Assembly (NCBI GenBank): GCA_037179385.1
Contig: CM074195.1
Coordinates: forward strand, 8,757,787-8,821,786
Direction of reading: 5' to 3'
Source of the DNA: Holothuria scabra
Taxonomy: Eukaryota > Echinodermata > Holothuroidea > Aspidochirotida > Holothuriidae
Length of the DNA: 64,000 nucleotides
Below, piece after piece: positions 1 to 13,200 of this stretch (the stretch's first letter is position 1; each line of letters begins with the position of its first letter). The notes beneath the pieces are model-generated. The model saw only the letters and a program-made list of their open reading frames with translations, was not told the origin of the DNA and did no database searches. The translations under genes were made by a program, and so were the position numbers.

Positions 1-1189
1 AGAAGACGTAACAGATGATCTACAGTAGTGGATAGCATAAAGCATAGAAACAGATTAACTATAAATTTTTCTTCCTTCATTTGTGCTCTTGAAAAAAAAT
101 TCAAATATGATATGCGACTCTCCAATCTCATGCAAAAAAAAAAAAATTAAAATAAATAAATCTTCTTTCAGTCAATGTACCGAACCGTCATATTAATTCT
201 TACAGCGCAACCTTTAATCTTTATAAAAAACGTATTTAGATGTTCAAGTTTTAGACTTGTAACCTGCTGGAGACCTGAACCTTCGACCAAAATACATGGG
301 CCATATAGTGCTTACAATGAAAAAACCATTAGTTGTGCATTTCCTGAAATCATCGGCACACAAGGAGTGGTCTTTAAAATCCTTGGTTCTCAACCTTTTT
401 CATCCGCGGACCTGTAAGGATGTTCCCTACTTTTGAGGCACTCCTATCGGGGCAAAAAACCTCTTCATTGGTGCAGTGTGGGAAACGGATCCTTTTCATT
501 TAAACCACGACGCAAATAATCACTTCTGATGGAGGAAAGAATTTCAGTTAATACATTTTTTGAGCTTAACTTAATTTGCTTCAGTGGAAAGGGCTAGGCT
601 TTTAAAGACATGGTATTGATCCAAAAGGTCATTTCATTTAGACGATGCCTTGAACAAAATGTTCTATGGACCTAAGGATGTTCTTCTTCGGTCTGTCGGT
701 TGTTATCAAGAACAAATAGTACCAATGTGCGACCATTAATTGCTTTTCTTAGATGTGCTTGAGAAATGTAAAAATGTTCAAGTTAACGATGAATCAGAGT
801 TTATTCAATTAGGAATTACGAACCGTTATTTTTTCTGTATTTGGCAACAATTGCGAAATGATGTTTCACGAAAGATGTATTTGATAAACATCTTGAAATT
901 CTTGTTCCATTTCTCAAAATTTTAAACACAATTCAACTTCTAACCAAGCATTGAATCAGTATACACAGAATAATGGATTCTCCCCCAATTGGGGCAAAGG
1001 TAGTTAAAATACGAGATGCCTGCTTCAAAAACCGACAGACTTTGTTTAGAGTAGGGAGAAAAGGATTTTAACGCATTCTGTTAACCAAATGCCATTAAAA
1101 TGTAGGAAAAACCCTTTGATGGCAAACATATTTTGTGACATAATCACATAAACATTCACAAATTATTCCTTATTCAATAGGGGTAATAC
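1..1189. other. AT-rich intron, nothing recognised
   Basis: No splice-bounded frame with M13 similarity was found on the minus strand, and the two small plus-strand frames (175-417, 740-925) have no recognisable protein features. Probably intron of the M13 gene. Confidence 0.5.
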
Positions 1190-1238
1190 CTCCATGCTCA
1201 ATCCAGTTGTGAGGAAAAACACGGCCTTGATCTAGCAT
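1190..1238 (-). CDS. putative M13 gene exon, 49 bases
   Basis: Acceptor ggttttaaaaccag (weak pyrimidine tract) and donor GGAG|gtatta enclose [16 protein letters not shown] in phase 0 to phase 1. Following TLVPK, the stretch [12 protein letters not shown] resembles the M13 segment with NWLEFL or GKPFSWLNF. No further convincing exon was found between here and position 1, so the gene either continues off the left edge or has exons I could not see. Confidence 0.4.
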
Positions 1239-4200
1239 CTGGTTTTAAAACCCATTTACCTTCCTTAAATGGGAAAACACAGGCAAGATAGCTTGTACCT
1301 AGATTAACCCTATTATTGTCTGCCAAATTGGCATAGTGACCTACCTTTGGCACTAAAGTCTGAAGAGTTGTTAGGTTTCCTATATCGCTATGAGAGGAAC
1401 AATTGACCTAAAAAGACAAAAGTGAAGAAACATTTGGAACATCTGCAAGGCCAGCAATAGGTCGGTTGATCAAAGGTTTGAATGTATGTGCGGTGATAGA
1501 TTTAGCACGTTTGAAAGCTTGCAACGAATAGAGAATATTGAGAATATTAAAAGTAAGGCAAGCAGAATGTTGAAAATATATCATGCGGGAAAAATATCCT
1601 CTACAAGCTCCTTTGCAATAGCTTATATGTACAAACTCATATATTTTTAACTCTCTCTGATCAACAGATTTGAAAAAGAACCCTTTCTCTCGTCTTTACA
1701 TAACATGTGAATGTTAACTGAGCACTTTGCACGAAAACGCTTACTTAAAGAGCATAATATCTAATAAGAAAAAGACACAATGAACAATATTATGATGCAC
1801 TGAACATAAAGATGACACTTACAAGTGTCGTGTGTACTTCAATGAAGTCTAGGGCCAAACGACTTATCACTTCAGGTGATCCGTTCGGATACAAGTACGA
1901 CAACGTTTCGTTGATAAAGTTCGTTTCGTTTTCCACCTCAGCCTGAAAATGATTATGTTACAAAGAGTGCATTAACTTAGGACTTTACAACGATCGGTCT
2001 TGCATTAGCGCAAGATAATGCAGGCCGTTAGCGACTTCGGTAATTCATTTTGGTGGCTATGCAAATTGCGCACATCCTCTGAATCGTCAGGAAAAAAACA
2101 AAACAATCCCGTACCTACAACACGTGTTCCAAAAGTTGATTTCACAAGAAAATTTGGTGATATCATCCTTTCTTAATCCAACCATAACATAAGGAGGAAT
2201 CATAAATGTGTTTCTGTGAAGTGGACTATGTCTCAATTGCCTTTTTGGTATAAAATATGCATTTAAATCTGCTGTCAAGTAAGGCTGGATCCCTATTTTC
2301 GTTGGGGTTGGCTAATCAGATTTGTGCCTAGTGTTGTATGCACGTAGTACACGAAAACAACGGAACGCCGTACACTACGTGCTGAGATCGGTTTGTGTGC
2401 CTCATCATTCCATGCGCCAACAAATTCCCGAACTCGCTTAAAACAGTAATATAGAGGCCGCTAATGCTCTATACTGTTCTAATGCAAAGGTACAGCGTTT
2501 GCTTAACCTTATCCATCCGTTCATATACAACATTTTTTTGATGGAAAAGTCCAAAAAATAATAACGAAGAAAATTTCATCTGATATTAACCACATTAAGA
2601 CAGCACAACCCCGAGTATAATGGAGAGACTTTAGAAAATTCATGGACATTTGAAAGGCTAATTCCTCTTTGTTTACCATTTAAGCATGCATTCAGTTTGT
2701 TGGGTGACTTGTACACGGGTTTGGCAAATATGTTTTACAAAAATAAAGTTAAAAACGGACTGCAAGTAACTCAAAATCGTGAAGTGTATGTAGTGGCGTT
2801 GTATTTGGGGAAATTTTATTTTAAACAATCACATGTCCATTATATGAGCTTTGGTTTTGTCATCAAACATAAATGGTGTAGCTAAATGGTATTTTCTACA
2901 AGCCTATGTTATCCATTGAAGCTGCTCTTTAGATTTGGAAGGAAGCTTTGACTTAAAATTGATTACTTGGATGAAAGTTTGGTTTGTTTGTTTGTTTTGT
3001 TTTTTTATATCATTCTCTGTGACACCTCCAAGGAGGGTGAAGAGACTTATATACATACAATATACATCATACATTGACATAAATCTTAAAGAGTATGCAG
3101 ACACAAAGGATTAAGGTCAGAAGAAAAGAAATATAGAGAAAAAAAAAAGAAAAGAGACGAAGAAAGGAAAAAAAAAACAACACTAGCATTGCAACAACCT
3201 GCCCATTTTACGGAAGAAACCGCACGTTTGAAATTTCAAAATTGACGTAAGATTGCAGAACTAAAATAGCTTAGATTTAACAAAATTTTCTTATTACCCG
3301 AATTAAACAATTGTTCCATTTTAAGGGTGTTATGATTTCTAAAGTAATACGGCTTTAAGAACTTGGACCTTTCGCTGGAAAATGAGGGACATTCAAACAA
3401 GTAGTGATATTCATCTCCTAATTTACTTTGATTACATAACTCGCAAATTCGACCACAAAAATCTATATCTCGGTATGTGCCACACACAGTGGGGATTCTA
3501 CTATTGCTGCAGCGTAACCTAGAAAGATGTAACCTATTTTTCAAAGGAAGGGCAGTCAGGTATTCTTCCTATTTTAGGTCTCTTTTAAAAATCCTATAAA
3601 CTTTGCATTGCAAATTGCTATTGACTTCAGAGATTCATTCTTGAAAATAAATAAAAAAGTCATAAAGCAACATAATTCTCACCTGGCTCATCGGTCTTAA
3701 GCAGTAGGGCAGATGTAACCTATTTTTCAAAGGAAGGGCAGTCAGGTATTCTTCCAATTTTAGGTCTCTTTTAAAAATCCTATAAACTTTGCATTGGAAA
3801 TTGCTATTGACTTCAGAGATTCATTCTTGAAAATAAATAAAAAAAGTCATAAAGCAACATAATTCTCACCTGGCTCATCGGTTTTAAGCAGTAGGGCATG
3901 ATCTGTTAATGGAATAAGAAACGAATACTTTCACTCTGAAAAATATTTAAACGATTTTGTTTAAAAATTAGGATACTCACGAAGATGAGTATTTCTACTC
4001 GAAATAAGTGAGTACTTCAACTGAATTTGTGCAAAAGTTTACACAAATTGCTGAATTTGTCAAAATTTTACACAATTTGAGTTGAAGTACTCACTTATTT
4101 CGAGTAGAAATACTCATTTTCGTGAGTATCCTAATTTTTAAACAAAATCGTTTAAATATTTTTTAGAGTTTATTCTGAGTTCACAAATGTTCTTGTACCA

Positions 4201-7200
4201 TAACGTTCACACGAAGAGCTCACAACCTTTGTAATTAACGTTTTTCAATAAGTTCCAAATACACAGGTGTTCACATGTTTCTGCCACTGATTTTGCAGGG
4301 ATTTGAATAAAAGCCCGTGCCTTCCTGTGAAATTGACACAAGTTTACCAGTTGTCTCACATTAAAAGTTTACCGAAGATTTACTACAAGTTTAGGCCCGT
4401 GGGGTCCAATTGAAGACAGGAAAAGATGCGCTAACCAGTGTCAAGTCCAACCTGGGTTCAGAGTGATCCAAAATCATAGCTTTTTCTTTTCAGAACACGC
4501 AAAATTTCCATTGTTTTCACATGTCATCATTAGTGGTAACTGACTCAGGTCATCACACTCTTTTTTGTAAAGGTGAGTAAAAAATGAATGAACACTAAAA
4601 TGTCGGTGGATTACATGACTAAGAATTTTACTTACTTGTGCTAGAGGCAACAAGAGTTATGTTTAAATATAAATATGATCTACACTTCAGTCAGATAAAT
4701 TTGTGTAAATATTTCGAAGATCTTTGCTGGTAACAGCATAATCTATTACGTGCAAGACAGTGTGACCAAATTTTGTATACATTACTGAAACACTTGACTA
4801 CTTGGGCAGTCTGTGCATTGATAAGTACATTACCAAGTATACGGTAAAGCTGAATGGAAACGGTAGGCATCGCTCGGTCCTATGCCCAACGATATTTACA
4901 ACTTTTGCCGGCAGTTCCAATACCTTACTTATTTTTACTTTGATCAGTTTGGGATGTCTACAACACTCTAGGAGCAACGCTCCGCAGTGATATGTCAGTT
5001 GTAACAGTTACAATGTAAAGGTTCCAAATGACATGAGCAAATGACGACTGACTTCGTAAAGAGTTAGAATCTTGTTTTAATGGTTTGATCAAATTGCACA
5101 TGTGAGACTGACACTTGAAATCCAATATTCTGGAACCGAATAAGTTACTACCATTTTTTTTTCAAAAATTGTGAGAGTCTTTAGAAAAAGGCACCGTGCG
5201 GCCACAAACGGGGACTTAAATAAAAGCGTGATAGTAATGAACTGCTGATATTAGTACTTTCAAATTTCATTACATTTAGTTTGCTTCACACCAAAGTTTT
5301 TTATCCAGTTCGGCAGATAACAACTCTCGTACTCTGGTGGGGAATCAATTTTTACTCTATCGGGAGAATATTTTTCAATGGATGGAGCCATTTTCAAATA
5401 TCTCCCATGTTGCATGGCGTTCCTACCACGCAAATTCAACTGAGATAAACGTTCAAAAAACTTGCAGTTTTTATCGAAGTTAGGAAAGAGAAACTTTGGT
5501 ATAATTTAAACTTTCTGATGATAAGGGAATAAAAAAGCTTTGTTATTTTTGGTTGTTGTCCTTAGTTTAGTTTATAGAGTCCACAGAGCCGCAAATTTTG
5601 TGCAGTGTTTTTGGAGTGAAGTTGTACAATAAGTGGATTGTGCCAGCATTTGTGTTTGTAAGTGCGTTATAAAAGGTCCCTTGGAGTTTCTGTCTTAACT
5701 ATGACGTAACATTTAAACACATACCGACTGTGAAGAGGCAGACACTCAGTGCTCATAAATATTCTTACCATCGAGACAGTTATATTCCCCCGTTTTCCAC
5801 GAGAGCGGTTATCCCCCGAACTGTTAACTATTCCAGACTCGATTTACTGAAGGTACACAAAGGTAGAAGAATTTAAGAGCGAGATTCGTTTCAGAACCTT
5901 ACTAGATAAATTACCCTTATATGTTCATTCGTGAGTTGAATAGAGACAAGTATGGAAGAACCACTGGCAAGGAATGACTTTCTGAATATATTGGTAATTT
6001 CTTCTACGGATACATTTTCATCCTCTGCAAACGCTTGCTCTTCTGTATTTATGCCACCAAATTCAGCGAGGACGTCTAACAAAGGTCCAGCGCCATCTCT
6101 CTCTATTAAGTCTGTCATGAAAAATGAAGATCAATATTAAGTAACATTTTAAGACATTTGTAAGTTTCATATTGGTGAGAGAGCAAAGATTTATGAAATA
6201 CAGGAAGTTTAATATGAGAAATACTACTGTGCAATCACGCACTAGTCAAGAGACTTAACCGAGATGTCGACGATCATCGTTGGTCATGTTGTCGGTTGTC
6301 AACAAACATGGCGAAAAATCAACCTTTAAGGATATTCGTCATGACTGCCGCAGTTTTAGTGGAAAAACTGCTGTTCCCAAATATTGTACCCGACCACTAG
6401 TTCTTTACACTAATTAGCTGCTTCAATGAACAACAGCTTTGATTACAACTCTCGTTCCTTAGGAGCCCAGCAGTCAGGGGTTCAAATACTGTAAGTCCTG
6501 GGCAAAATAAGTGCTGACAAAAATGGAATCAAATTACCCATGGTGCATTTAAGGGTCAGATCAACTTTCATTTTCATCTGCGATAAACTGCTATCAAGTG
6601 TCACCCTTCAGGGCTTTTGTCAAATGCTGAGATGGACATTTGATTGGTATTGACAACAGTTCTTGACAACATGAAGTAAAGGATAAATTTTCCGAGATGA
6701 ATGTCCGTTAAATTCTTTTTATAGAATAAATGCTGACATGATACTGCAGCGTATTAATGCAAGATACAGGGCAAGCTGCCAAAAATAGATAATTTTTTTC
6801 ACAAATTTAAATTTGCAATGAGAATTGAAAAGTATACTCATCAAAACAAAACTAGAAAGAATAATGCGGTGTCCTGTGTAGAGCTGCAACAGGCTGTCAT
6901 TATGCGTAATGATCTTTTTAATTTCGATAACTAACCCTTTAATAAAAGGAACTTATAATTAAGTAAGCCTTTCTAAATCATGATGTCAATTATTGCGCAA
7001 GAATTTGTAAGAAATTGCCCCATGAGAATTAAAGGGTGAAATAAGCTTTTATTGTGTAGTGGAACAAAGTCATAGATACTTATTTGCTTAATTATTGTAT
7101 CTTTTAATTACCGTAACTGTATAAGAGTTGAAAAAGTTGCCGTATGTGTATTTAATGTACTGTATTCTATTTACTGCGATGAAGTATTTTTTGAACTATT

Positions 7201-10200
7201 TGAATTAATGGAGGAAAAATAAAGGAAAATGCCAAAGGTGCGCCTATTTATTGCGGCATTTGACTGTCAGGCATTCGTTTCGATGTAGAAATGTGCCCCT
7301 GTAGTGTGGTATAAAGCTATCAACCTGCCTCTCACGAATTATCTATGCGTGAATCATGATTTACATGTTAAAAAGCTGACACATTTGTACATAATTTCAT
7401 GCTCCATCTTGTTTTGCACATGTTTGTGCATGTTCTGATTCAGAGTGAAGGCATGCATTTCCAAATTGTTTTGAAACTCAATTTAAGGTGGGGATTTAAC
7501 AATTTGGTGAAATTTTCATTTGTATTGCTTGTTTTACCGTTTAATTTTGGTCGTTCTCGGGATCTTCAATATTTGTCAGTAAAATATAGTCAAAGCAAAT
7601 GCTAAAAATCAGTTTAATGTACTGTATTCTATTTACTGCGATGAAGTATTTTTTGAACTATTTGAATTAATGGAGGAAAAATAAAGGAAAATGCCAAAGG
7701 TGCGCCTATTTATTGCGGCATTTGACTGTCAGGCATTCGTTTCGATGTAGAAATGTGCCCCTGTAGTGTGGTATAAAGCTATCAACCTGCCTCTCACGAA
7801 TTATCTATGCGTGAATCATGATTTACATGTTAAAAAGCTGACACATTTGTACATAATTTCATGCTCCATCTTGTTTTGCACATGTTTGTGCATGTTCTGA
7901 TTCAGAGTGAAGGCATGCATTTCCAAATTGTTTTGAAACTCAATTTAAGGTGGGGATTTTAACAATTTGGTGAAATTTTCATTTGTATTGCTTGTTTTAC
8001 CGTTTAATTTTGGTCGTTCTCGGGATCTTCAATATTTGTCAGTAAAATATAGTCAAAGCAAATGCTAAAAATCAGTCTAGACAGGTCTATTTGAGGGGTT
8101 ATTTGAGGGGTTTTCTTCGCAAATACACTTTGCCGAATAATTTTTGCACCTTTGTATTTCATTTAGGGTAAAGAGTCGGGCGACTGGGGGATCCTTCCCT
8201 TGTCCCCTTTTGCTGAAGCCTGCTTCACATGGGGTAAGTAATCGACAGTTTTTCGGCACCTTCAATTTCATCTAGGTATACAGCCTTGAATTAGAGCCAT
8301 TTGGTCTTCAAAATCAACCGTACATCGCGTGGTATCAAACACTTCAGTCGATATTGGAACTTCTTAATTGGAAGCAATATCAAAGCTACCAAGGGCTCCA
8401 AATTTGCAATTTCTTGCCACCAGGTACAAGCAAATATCAAACTAGTTTTAAAGAGAAGAAGTCTAGGAAACGTTTTCAAAACGTAGCTCATGTAATAAAA
8501 CGGCTTGAAAACGTTGGCAAAACGTTTTTGGACCCACTGTGTTTGTATCTTGAGGTCGCAAGGACCCGAAAGGGGTGACAAGAGTTGGTCACTATTTGAG
8601 CCGCCGGCCAGAGTACTTCTTGGTAAAAGCATCGTATTTGAGTGCAAATTGTTATGACTCTCCACAAAATTTTACGCCCTGATGCCACCTTAAGGTGTGG
8701 TAAATTAGACGTGGTTCTTCACTTTGGTGAAGTTAGTACCGTTCATCCGCCATTGTGTAATAAATAGATACAATCAAGTAAGTATTTTTTACATTTTGAC
8801 CATTTAGACCATATGAGACGTCTTATCGCACAGCGCGCACTTTGGTACCATAAAATTGTGAGGTCGTTTAACGTGTTTGGTCCGACTGAGCGGCTTTCTT
8901 ACCTTTATTGAGACAAGACTTGAAGAAAGTTTTCATCTTCCAAAGGATGTCATTCGTATTATTTACATATATTTCTTCTTTTAAAATTTCTGCAAAGTAA
9001 AATAATGAGCAAAGATATCTTAAGCACAGATTTAGGTACGTAATGCGCAACAATAGGGAACGCACGAAACTAGGGGAACTCAGTTAATAACTGCTATACT
9101 GATGTTAAAAGAAACATATTTGGTATATTGGTGGGGTTATCACACTTTAATAGGACAAGAATATCTTTGCCGGATATTCCTCAATATTGGAGACTTTGAG
9201 GCGAAGAGTGGCAACAGAGCAAACTGGATGTTCATTTTGTTACATCATGATATTTCATCCATTAGGAAACAACTTCTAATGTCTTACTACCCCTACGAAA
9301 TCGAATGGTCCATCATCTCAGTTCCAATCTCCAGACCTGCCACCCCACTGCAACCGTTGCTTGGAAGAACGCTGGGTATTCGTTGCTCTACATTGTATTT
9401 TGCATTGTGTACTGGGCACTCTTAGCAGGTACATAATAACTTTCTCATTTGATACATTTATATATCATATCAACAACTTATCTCAATTTTTGCAAATTAC
9501 GTGGCATAAAATGGTTAGAATACGTTCTTGTAAACTCTTCACTGCATGCACGACGGAATATTGTGTAGCAAGAAACATGGGTGACATTCTTAGGGTACAT
9601 GGTCCTGCTCAAAATGGTTCCAACGAGGTAGAAAGTAAACCTTCGCTCTATCATGATTAGCTTTATTGCTACAAAGGCAAATTGACCTTCCTGACCTCCA
9701 ACTTCACATATTGGGTACTTGTCATTTTATATTTCCATTCACCTACAGTAAACATTCACAGGGAAATAGAAGTATAGTCCTGTGTGAATGTAGGACAAGA
9801 AACAGAAACCCTTGTCTAACGTTGGAAACCATTATTGGGAAAGCATTTGTACTCACGCGTACAGGTGAATCATACTCTCTTAAAACTGCAATAAGGTAAA
9901 TAATTGGAAACAGGTCTATGGATTTGACCGATACCATTGTGTCTCTTTGATTTAATCAAGAACTAGGCTATCAAACCAACAGAAAAAAATGCAGAAATAA
10001 ATAAAAGACAAAACTGAATCACTAGAATTTACAAATTGAAGTCATGCGATGTCTTGCCTTTTTGAGGCAGGAAATGAATTAGACGGACAAGTCTTTAGAG
10101 TATTCAAACGGTGATCTAAACAGCCCATAAACCACAATAAATGATAACCCTTTGAAATTACACACTGTCTCCCATCGATGAGCTGAACGGTTGTTTATGC

Positions 10201-13200
10201 TGGCTGACAGAAAGGATGTTTTCTTGTCTTTATTGTCTTTGAATGCATTTTTTGTTGTATTTAGCAATTGATTATATTCAATTCCCGTCAAAATACTTGA
10301 TTCAGTTGATATGTTGTTAACAAAGTTTTTAGGAAATGTCCTCCTAATGAAATAAAAACCCTGTACAAACGACGCCCATTTAGAACGAACGCCTTGTAGA
10401 CCAATCAGTGGTCTGTATTTCTTTTATTCCATAGGCAAGACCTCTATATCAGGGAATATATCAATTAAAATTGATTGTCCTAATTTTTGTCAGACGTAAC
10501 ATTACTTCGATTCATAGGCATACGAGGCGGCGTTGCAGGGGGAGAGGACGTTACTCGCTCTCTCAATTCGGGAAAAAGGTTCTATTAGGGCAACAAAATT
10601 GTACAAAACATGATAAACGGTGACTAAAGTGCTCTTGCCCCTCATAGAAAATTACCCCTGTACGCCTGTACTTCGATCTGTTGTAATGAAAATACATTAA
10701 CGCATAACACATGCACTTTTACCCACTATTACAAGAAGCAAAGACATCTTCGGCAGTTTTGATATGAAAAGTCATCCATTTCTTGTTTTCTGGCAAAGGG
10801 TTGTTGCGTAACCAATTTCCACAGGCGTATTGGTAAAAATCCACACAAGGATCGGCCAATAAATCCATGCTTGATATAATCTCGCCAGCTGTTGAAAGAA
10901 TGAAAGGGTAGTGATATGAGTTAAAATCCAGTCCAATTTGTTTACCTGCGCTAGTAGAATGTAGTCTATACTTCGAATAAAGAAATGAGAATTTCGGCAA
11001 CTGGTGGTTCTGGTAGACCCCTATAAAGACATGATTAAGAACGTTCGTACACGGAAAGGTAGACTGCAACTAAAAGGAACATGTCTCCCTTAATTTCTAA
11101 ATTACACTCTAAAAACATCCTGGTTAAATTCTGGTTATCTTAACCAGGCTGGGGTCAATAATTAACCATACATTTCCTGGTAAAAAAAAGAAAGAAGTTT
11201 AACCAGGAAATTTTAAATTCTTATCAGGATTTCTAACCAGTCTTTAATTAATCAAGGAAAATGTCAATTTTGACCAGGATTTCCGCGTTATTTTAACCAG
11301 GAAATGTATGGAAATTATTGACCCCGATCCTAGTTAAATTTTACCAGGATGTTTTTAGAGTGTACTTGTTTTCCATAAGATGATCGAAATCTACGACAGC
11401 TAAAAATATAGAGCGATCTTATTCATAAAGATTGTTTAAGTAACCAGTGGAGTAGCTAGATATTCTTACAGGGGGAGGGTGAGAACCCAATTTTCCCGAT
11501 ATTTTTAAGTGTGAACACCACTTCACCAGGGACGTAATTTGCGGATCGCGAAGCGCGCGGAAATTCTTGCCTTTCTGAAACAAATATTGGGAAATATGGA
11601 GCTCTTATTGCAGAAAAATTTGGATTCTGTGTTTATTGTAATGAAATTTAAAAGTTGGGGGATTACTGAGGAATATGCATTTCCTATTGAATAATCTGAG
11701 ATTGCACGGTGATCAAACATCATTTTTGCTACATAATGTTATCTAGACCAACAAATTGAGGCTCTTCGACTATATTTCAAAATGGTCAAGAGCTTATATG
11801 GAGGGACATTTGGGATTTTAAGAAAGAAAATTTATGAAAATTTCAGTGTAGTTTCTGGTGCCACTTGATGATCTGGTGTCACATATGACAAATTTCCGAA
11901 TCTCTCATTTCCGCAGCTCAGAAAAGTTTACCAAACTGATGTTATGAGAGAGCACTACCACAATGGAAATTGCAGTTTGCGGCGCGCGAGTCACAGACAA
12001 AATTCTGCCTTTTGAAACAAATAATTACAACATGGACCGTTAATTAGAGAGAATTTCAGTTTCATGAAAGAAGAGTTGGGAAAACTAAATTGTAACTGAC
12101 TGCTGTCACAAATGGCAAATTTCCGAATTTTTCAAAGCTAGAGGGGCAATATCCCCCTACCCCCTTTTGGCAAAGCCACTGCATGTAGCTTCAGGTTATG
12201 ATATCGCATCGTAGCACAATTACACTCCAGTCCACTCTATCAGAATGTTTATTGACTCCAAGAATAGTGAAATCCACTTCAAAAAAGATTTCCTGCATGA
12301 ATCACTGGTTTAAAACAGTGTTTCATATGTGCATTGCGTCAAGTGTCGAAGTTCGCCCTTTTTCGAAGTGAATTACACTCTTCTTGGAATTGCCACTCTT
12401 TTGGAGTATACTTTATAACTGCAACTCATCTAACAAGAGACATTTAGCTCGTTTTCTTAGAGTGTATTAAAACCAAACAAAAACGAAGTCTGCGTGTGAC
12501 AGCAATATTTGGTCATGTGCTTGCATTGATTCGCCAAACATACTGGCAGACTCTTCTTCCCTAAGCAGGTTATCCAAACTTGGTCAAGACTTTTGGTAAG
12601 AAAGTTGCAAGGGATAGCAGATAGACTAATTCAAAGCGAAGTTTAATGAGCCACTTTTAACCTTCATAGTGCACCTTGACAGGGTGTCAAGAATATAACT
12701 ATATAGGAAACGATTGGAGTCATTTTACATGTCCAAAATCTGTCAGGTTCCTTGATTGTATTTTTCAAAACATCCAGTTTTTCAAAAAACAGCTCTTACC
12801 GCCCTTTTTCTTACAACTTTTTTCTTAAACTACAACTTTGATCTACTGTTACTATCAATTTTATAATTCTGTAGGATATGGGTTTGAAAGTAGACACTCT
12901 CACCAAGATAGTGGTGTACTTCACGCGATGCTTTTAAGACACTGGAGACGGAAGTGTCGATAATTCCTGCGTTCACTGATCGCGTTTATAAGACTTCAGG
13001 TTCCGAGCTTTGTGAACTTTAACGGCCTTCTCCCGCAACAACAGCTGCATTATTCCTTTAATCAATATGGGAAATTGGTTTTCCATGTTTGAAAAGTGTT
13101 TTAATGATATCATAAATGGATATATGTACTTCAAAAGCGACCGTTGACCACCTTACACTTGCACCGCAACAGAATGGAGGATTAAACTTACTACAAGACA

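Noticed and set aside
1081..1118. Another M13 exon after a ttggttaacag acceptor
   Set aside because: In the required phase 1 it meets a stop after ten codons.
2087..2278. Minus-strand frame as the missing M13 exon
   Set aside because: No match to the DQxxLxLPxxxYY region and no phase-0 splice pair; the 33-base candidate at 3870 fits better.
10719..11069. 116-codon single-exon gene
   Set aside because: Only 10727-10888 is exon 3 of the M13 gene; the N-terminal half of this frame is intron beyond a clear acceptor.
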